Shown: positions 58,895 to 64,000 of the stretch, in pieces
How the letters are laid out: every line of letters starts with the position of its first letter
Numbering within the stretch: the first letter of the stretch is position 1
Assembly: GCA_004154925.1 (NCBI GenBank)
Contig: QJNS01000092.1
Coordinates: 186,001-250,000, forward strand
Origin: Monosporascus cannonballus
Lineage: Eukaryota > Ascomycota > Sordariomycetes > Xylariales
DNA length: 64,000 bases
Reading direction: 5' to 3'
The notes under the pieces: model-generated
The model's input: only the letters and a program-made list of their open reading frames with translations
Told to the model about the DNA's origin: nothing
The model's database searches: none
Program-made: the position numbers and the translations under genes

Positions 58895-61081
58895 TCAACC
58901 TCTTTTCTCTTCCCTCTGACCGAGGAGAAGGGTTTCGGGCCGCGGTAGCTGGGTATTGGTCGCCTCCCCATCCTTTCCCCTCTGGCCGAGAACGGGATCC
59001 TTATGTTGTGGCCGGGCGTTACCCGCCGCCTCGTCGCCCGCCTTATCCCCCTTGAGGATCTTGTCGTGCACGAAGAAGGTGCCAAGGAGGCACAGGCCCA
59101 CCAGCGGCGTCATCATGACGAACACGACCCGGTACCCCCTGACCCGCGCGTCGAGGATGGCCGCCTCGAACGCCGCCGACTCGGCCTCGCCCGCCTGCCA
59201 GCCGCCGTCCATGACGCGCGCGAACAGCGCCGGCGGCAGCGCGTCGACGTCGCGACCGCGCGGTCCTCGCTCCTCGAGAGGGCTTGCAGCGCCACGAGAC
59301 CTGGTTTACACGTATCTGTTGTGAGCAGGCAAGTGACGTTCGGTCGTTTCGTGATGTGGTTGGGGAACGTCAAAGAAGTATAGAGTAAAGAGGACGATGG
59401 TGCTTACCTGGTTGGTGAACGAAGCCGACGCCCGCCCCCTCGATGGCTAGGACTACGGCGTATACGACGATCGGGGTGTCGAGCGAGAAGAGCGCTTTCA
59501 GGCCCGCTCCGAGCGTCCAGAGGGCGAACCCGAAACGCAGGACCGGGATGTACCTATGTTGTTGTACGTTGAGTGAGCTGTGCGGAACCACGCTTTTCTA
59601 AAATCTACCGTACTCACCTAGCAAGCCTGGACATTATGGGCCCCGAGATGACGCCGGCGATGCTCTGCGCCAGCAAGAACGGCAGGGTCAGAACGGCGCT
59701 CTGCATCGGGCTGTAGCCCCGGACGGTCTGCAGGTAGAGCGGGATGAAGTACTGCGTCCCCTGCCGGGTGAAGTCGTGCAGGACGCCCTGGACGAGCAGG
59801 ATGGCGGGGGACCGCTGCCTGAACAGGCGCAGCGGCATGATGGGATCTTGGCGACAAAGCCCTCGACGAGGAGGAAGACGACGAAGAAGAATCCCCCCAC
59901 CACCAGCATCGAGATGGTCAGCGGCCCTGACCAGGGCCATATGCTCCCGCCCGAGCTGATCGGTATCTGCCGAGAATCAGCACAGAGGTCCGGCGGTTCC
60001 GCCGATGCGAATTGCCATCTCATCTGCCTGCGTGGCTAGGGTGGTTGGCGTGGGGGGATCAGTAGCTCACCAGGAGAAGAACAATGCCGGTCACGGAAGC
60101 CCCGGCGCCGAGCCAGTCGACCTTGAGGAGCTTCTCCCTGCCGTTGCCGCGCACGGGCTTGAGTGGGAGCAGGAACAGGAGCAGCACGCAGCAGCCGGCG
60201 CCGACGACGGCGGGGACCCAGAAGGATCAGCGCCACCCCTCGGGCCCCGTGCGCACGAGACCGGCGGCGACGAAGGGGCCCGCCGCGGCGCCGGTGCCGA
60301 TGGCCGCGCTGATGAGCCCCTGGTACTTACCGCGGTCCCGGAGGCTCACGAGGGCGCTGACGACGATGGACACGAGCGAGCTGACGCCGCCGCCGCCGAC
60401 GCCGTTGAGCGCGCGGGCGGCGTAGAGCCAGGCGGGGGAGCGCGCGAACCCGGCCAGGAGCCCGCCCACCACGATGCAGCCCACCGACGCCAGCAGCACG
60501 GGCTTGCGGCCCGCGATGTCCGACAGCCGCCCGGACAGCGGCTGGATGGCCGTCTGTCCCAGCACTACAGCATCCGGAGTCAGTATATACCCTCTCTGGT
60601 CAAGTGGGTGAATAACCGGGGTCGTGAGACATGTCCCGGGAGCTATCGACTCCTAAAAGTCCACATTTGCAAATTTCTGCCCTCGGACTAAAGAAGATTG
60701 GCGAAGATGTGACTCCAGAAATTGCTTACGGTACGCCGTCCCCGCCCAGGCGATCGAGGGCCCGGCCTCCAGCACCCGCGAGATCGTCGGCAGCGTCTGC
60801 GTCGCCGCGTTCGTGTCCAGGTACGACGTGAAGTAGCAGAGGCAGAGGCACAGGTACGCGGCGATGAGGCGCGCGAACGGGAGCCGCTGCGTCTGGTCCT
60901 CGAGAGGCGCGGCGTCGTCAAGAATGCCGCTGCTGCCCGGGAACGGTGTCGTCGTTGTCGTTGTCGCTGTCGTTGCTCCTCGTGCCTCTGACCGCTCGAT
61001 CTCGGCCCCAGCTTCCTCATCTGGGGGTCGCGTGAGGTTCGCCATTGGCGTCCCCTCGGCTTGCTTCCTGCTTTCTTCCAT
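58895..61081 (-). pseudogene. DHA2-type MFS drug-efflux transporter, disrupted
   Basis: A 14-helix drug:H+ antiporter homologue lies on the minus strand, with correct splice sites still present. Exon 1 (61081-60730) ends in IAWAGTAY and splices to LLGQTAIQPLSGRLSDIAGR at 60564. Motifs GGGGVSSLVSIVVSALVSL and DRGKYQGLISA are typical. Disruptions are a TGA at 60227-60229 where the family has Trp (GWR-stop-SFWVP), a 1-base loss near 59842-59846 between VAKIP and IMPLRLF, and a further frame change near 59230-59280 before LPPALFARVMDGG. The reading is otherwise well preserved (FTRQGTQYFIPLYLQ, GAGVGFVHQP), so decay is recent or partly due to sequence error. Functional relatives export drugs or fungal metabolites. 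No biosynthetic cluster adjoins. Confidence 0.82.
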
Positions 61082-62267
61082 GTTTTTCTAGTCTTGGTGT
61101 CGTGCGCATCACTCCGATGACTGCTGTCCGCAATACATGTGCGTGGATAGGAGAGCGAGAGAGCTAGAGTTTGTGATGATTGGTTATTGATCACGGGGTG
61201 TAAATATATACTCACTTGGCTTCCGGTTAGCCGTTACATAAAATATGTGGGTAATACTTTGTGAGGCTGGATTGAGTCACTGTACTTCGTAAGGAGTCGT
61301 CATTTGTCTCCGATCTCCAGTCTTCGGCGCCAGTCGCCGATTGCGGAAAAGGCCACCGCAAGACTACAAGGATTATATACGAAGTAGCAATAGGATAGCA
61401 TTCTCCGGTAATCGAAGGAGCACGCTGTACCTATTTAGCCACTTCTCTCGTGAGTCTACCTTGCTGTGTCTATGCGAAGGAGCAAGAATTCGACTCTTAT
61501 TCTGACTCCAATATCGTCCACAACCTGTAGTGCTGGATTTGCTCGACATGGTGGGGGAACGAAGATATCTGATGAACTGGTTGCTAATAGCATAAGAGCA
61601 GTAATACGCTCTCAAGCAACATGGTTTCAACGATTTCGGATAATGGTTTCTAACTAATAACACAACGCGACGAAGGTATAAAAACGCAACCACGTAACAA
61701 GCTCCATCGATGGCGACCGAACTGGGTATCGATAAAATCGCAAAGACACCAAGAGATCGTAAGAGGGCTACCTCGAGCTTTCCAAACCGGAGCGATATCC
61801 AAGCCCCACGCTCAAACTTTAAAGCTCTAGGACGTCTGATGGAATGCCTCTATGGCGCTTGACTCCAACGGGCCATGCTCCGCGGGTAGCGATGGGATAA
61901 AAGGCTAATTAGGTCGAAGACTGAAGGCGGTATAGTTCCCAATGTCCAGTCGCGAGATTTCTTCCGCGCGGTAGGATCCACTGGCGGATTATTGACCCTA
62001 CGTGTAGCGGATGGGTATTGGCATCCTTAGAGATGTTTCGCCATCTCTGGTTGCGACAAGCTCGATCTTTCAGAGTTAAGTCGAGACTAAGCAGGACTCC
62101 TCCCGTGATCTATTCGTAACGGCAGTCGTCTTGCTTTAAAAAAATATTGGTCAGTGAAGTGGCGACATCCCCATTCGAGGAATCGTCTACGAAAGGCTAT
62201 CCGACGGCCAGGGCGCGATCGTAGCTGGCGTGAGCCGAATAATACGCCTAGGTACGGATTAAGGTGC
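61082..62267. other. Intergenic region
   Basis: The former promoter of the transporter pseudogene and the 3' flank of the 14-3-3-like gene. Short frames only, none recognised. Confidence 0.45.
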
Positions 62268-63215
62268 TCAAATGGGGTTTTCCATCCCCGTGGGCGGTAT
62301 AGCCGTTGCCACACTATCCGCCTGAGATGTTGCGGCCGTAGCCGGGCTCTGTCCTCTGCTGGCCAGCCCCCGCTTCATCATCTTTCCCAATACCGTCACG
62401 AGCTCGCACGCATCGTTGAACATGTCATCGTCCATCCCTTCTGTCGCCTCATACACCTCTGCGATCGTGTCCTTGGCCAGTTTCCGGCTCCGTTCCTGAT
62501 CGTGGACGCATTCGTACAAGAACGCCGCGTACTCCGTCTTTACTGAGAGCCGGAGGGAGTGGGAGCCCCATAATAAGCTGTCGGCCAGGGCGACGGCTTC
62601 TTTGAAGTACTGATGCGCCGTAGGTAAATAGTCCACCGCGGGAACGAGGAACGCAGCTGCCACCTCGGGGGGTTGGGGGCCGAAGCCGGGCGGGGGGCCT
62701 ACCGGTCCGCCTTCAAGTGGGTGTGCGGCTTGTGAAGATGACCGGGCGGTTTCGGGTAAACTCATGCCTCTATCAATGCCTTTTCCTTTGTCGAGCCGCG
62801 AGCCTCCGGGTGTTAATGCCCTTGTAACCGCCGCCCTCGCTTCTACGGTCGATAAGCCCATGGTGGATACCGGAGGATTGTTGTGGAACAAGACAAAGAT
62901 ATGGTAGAAGGACGCTCGTAGCTTATATGTTAAAACTTTGAGTTCGACATGATCCCCAACCAGGGGGAGCACGTATTGTTCCACCATGACCAGGCCTTCG
63001 CGAGAAAGCCAGATAATGTGAAAATATAGTTCGAGCGACTCGGCTTCTCGGGTAGTGTCTAGTCGACGCTTCTTCCGGGCTTTAACTAGCTGCTCGGCAA
63101 GGCTGATCGAGAGGCCCAGAACCTTGAACAGCCACGACGCCAGATACGCATTGCTAGATTCGACAGATCTCGCAAGCCTACCAAGGAATTTCTGGTCGAC
63201 TTCAGAAGAAGCCAT
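62268..63215 (-). CDS. Divergent 14-3-3-like protein
   Basis: A single exon of 315 residues. Two blocks have 14-3-3 character. LKVLTYKLRASFYHIFVLF stands where canonical proteins have the KVFYLKMKGDYYRYLAEF helix. SLRLSVKTEYAAFLYECVHDQERSRKLAKDTIAEV matches the IRLGLALNFSVFYYEI...ERACHLAKQAFDDA region. Between them a Gly/Pro-rich insert of about 70 residues (GPPPGFGPQPPE) replaces part of the groove. The canonical phosphopeptide-binding Lys/Arg/Arg set is not recognisable. The C-terminus is Ala/Ser/Thr-rich. Canonical fungal 14-3-3 proteins are far more conserved, so this is a divergent family member of unknown partner. The start is the only ATG upstream of the conserved part. Confidence 0.7.
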   Translation of the reverse strand: MASSEVDQKFLGRLARSVESSNAYLASWLFKVLGLSISLAEQLVKARKKRRLDTTREAESLELYFHIIWLSREGLVMVEQYVLPLVGDHVELKVLTYKLRASFYHIFVLFHNNPPVSTMGLSTVEARAAVTRALTPGGSRLDKGKGIDRGMSLPETARSSSQAAHPLEGGPVGPPPGFGPQPPEVAAAFLVPAVDYLPTAHQYFKEAVALADSLLWGSHSLRLSVKTEYAAFLYECVHDQERSRKLAKDTIAEVYEATEGMDDDMFNDACELVTVLGKMMKRGLASRGQSPATAATSQADSVATAIPPTGMENPI

Positions 63216-64000
63216 CTAGATCGACAGATCCGTCGCTAAGACGAGGTTCCTAAGGACTAGTTAGACGCGCGTGAGATGAACTATAACCACGATGCCCCCG
63301 ATCATTGGCTATTAAAGTTTCTAGAATGGAACTATCAATTTTTTGAGAGGTCAGGAAGGCCTGCCGAGATATCACCAAGGCGAGGGGGTTTCTAATATAA
63401 GCCTCCATCATCCGTGGCACCTTGGTAAAGGAAAGATTTCGACGAGTGTCAAGCCAGTAAAGTGTCACGTACCTTAAGGCGATTCTCAATGGCCTGGATT
63501 GGAGGATTATAGAGTGACGTGAGGTAGAGTTGACGGCCGTTTCCGATGGGCGGTCAAGTTGAGCCCAGGACACGATAGCAGGACCGAGGAGCTCACGTAT
63601 CCTTATGACAGCTCAGGGTGCGTTAGCTTAGACGAAGTTGGCAGGAAGACTTCTTAGTGTAACGTGAGGCCTAGTTGTCTTTCTCGGTTTGCAGGCGAAT
63701 GAACGAGCGACTGGCAGCACCATCAAAGCATCGACTTGAGGCACTATTGTAGGCCCAGGGACCGAGAAAACAAACAGGCTGCGCAGCTTACAGCAGGACG
63801 ATTAAGCCACTGGATTGAGGTCCTGGCCAACGCTAACAGGAGCTTGAAATAATTTAGATGTTCGAAATTACAACGAACTGGCATCACACAGTTAGTTTGG
63901 CCCAGTTTCAAGACAATAACATCTACTATGCCGAGAGGTCTACTATTAGAAGATCACTGACCAATATAATACAGCGAACGTGATTCAATTTGGCAGGGCC
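63216..64000. other. Right end of window, no gene recognised
   Basis: A minus-strand frame at 63250-63573 has some protein-like composition but no recognisable family. The stretch includes the promoter of the 14-3-3-like gene. Confidence 0.4.

Noticed and set aside
58850..58900. tRNA-like GGGCTCGAATACC stretch
   Set aside because: No matching acceptor stem, anticodon arm or D-arm could be drawn around it.
60005..60691. 228-codon plus-strand frame opposite the MFS pseudogene
   Set aside because: Asp/Glu/Gly/Ala-rich antisense of transmembrane coding sequence; no homology recognised.
1..64000. CRISPR arrays, bacterial operons, rRNA genes
   Set aside because: The window is eukaryotic, no regularly spaced repeats with unique spacers were seen and no rRNA-like block was recognised.

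Overview
The window comes from a filamentous ascomycete, most probably a Sordariomycete. The genes are split by short GT-AG introns (about 45-135 bp). The gene set is typically fungal: Zn2Cys6 transcription factors, an NmrA nitrogen regulator, a SCAP-like sterol sensor, a NACHT (STAND) protein of the kind used in fungal non-self recognition, a divergent 14-3-3-like protein and DDE transposon relics. A 22-base G run ending in ten Ns at 17773-17782 marks an assembly gap.

Layout. Bases 1-17110 hold two Zn2Cys6 regulators (753-2992 and 3980-6871), a 4-kb gene-poor stretch, the NmrA gene (10919-12313), another 3.4-kb gene-poor stretch and a membrane-anchored surface protein (15769-17110). Bases 18955-24454 hold three minus-strand genes: an acidic SANT-like protein with an in-frame minisatellite, a heme-oxygenase-like protein with an apparent frameshift, and an SLC35F-type transporter. 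Bases 25000-37500 are an eroded accessory region with a sugar-transporter pseudogene, a scrap of pogo/Fot1 transposase, an intact NACHT protein (30613-34226), an alpha/beta-hydrolase pseudogene and an AT-rich block.

Bases 37530-51494 are a dense, intact housekeeping block. It contains the Rab7 GTPase Ypt7 (seven exons, rebuilt here to exactly 205 residues), a probable mitochondrial protein, a ChlI/MoxR-lid-like protein, a PPPDE-thioredoxin-PUL fusion, the Golgi GDPase Gda1, a short kinesin-3 and a JMJD7-type JmjC oxygenase. After it come a decayed Tc1/mariner element with recognisable inverted repeats and TA target sites (52359-53715), the SCAP homologue (54413-57992), a DHA2-type drug-transporter pseudogene (58895-61081) and the 14-3-3-like gene (62268-63215).

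How the genes relate. There is no obvious biosynthetic cluster or operon-like unit. Ypt7, Gda1 and the kinesin-3 all serve membrane traffic. The PPPDE/PUL protein is probably a ubiquitin-like or Cdc48-linked factor. SCAP and the heme-oxygenase-like protein fit sterol, oxygen and heme biology. The notable signals are the clustering of broken transporter and hydrolase genes and transposon relics around intact conserved genes, and the unclassified parts of the NACHT and 14-3-3-like proteins. All exon boundaries were placed by eye from splice consensus, phase and family homology; no search was run.
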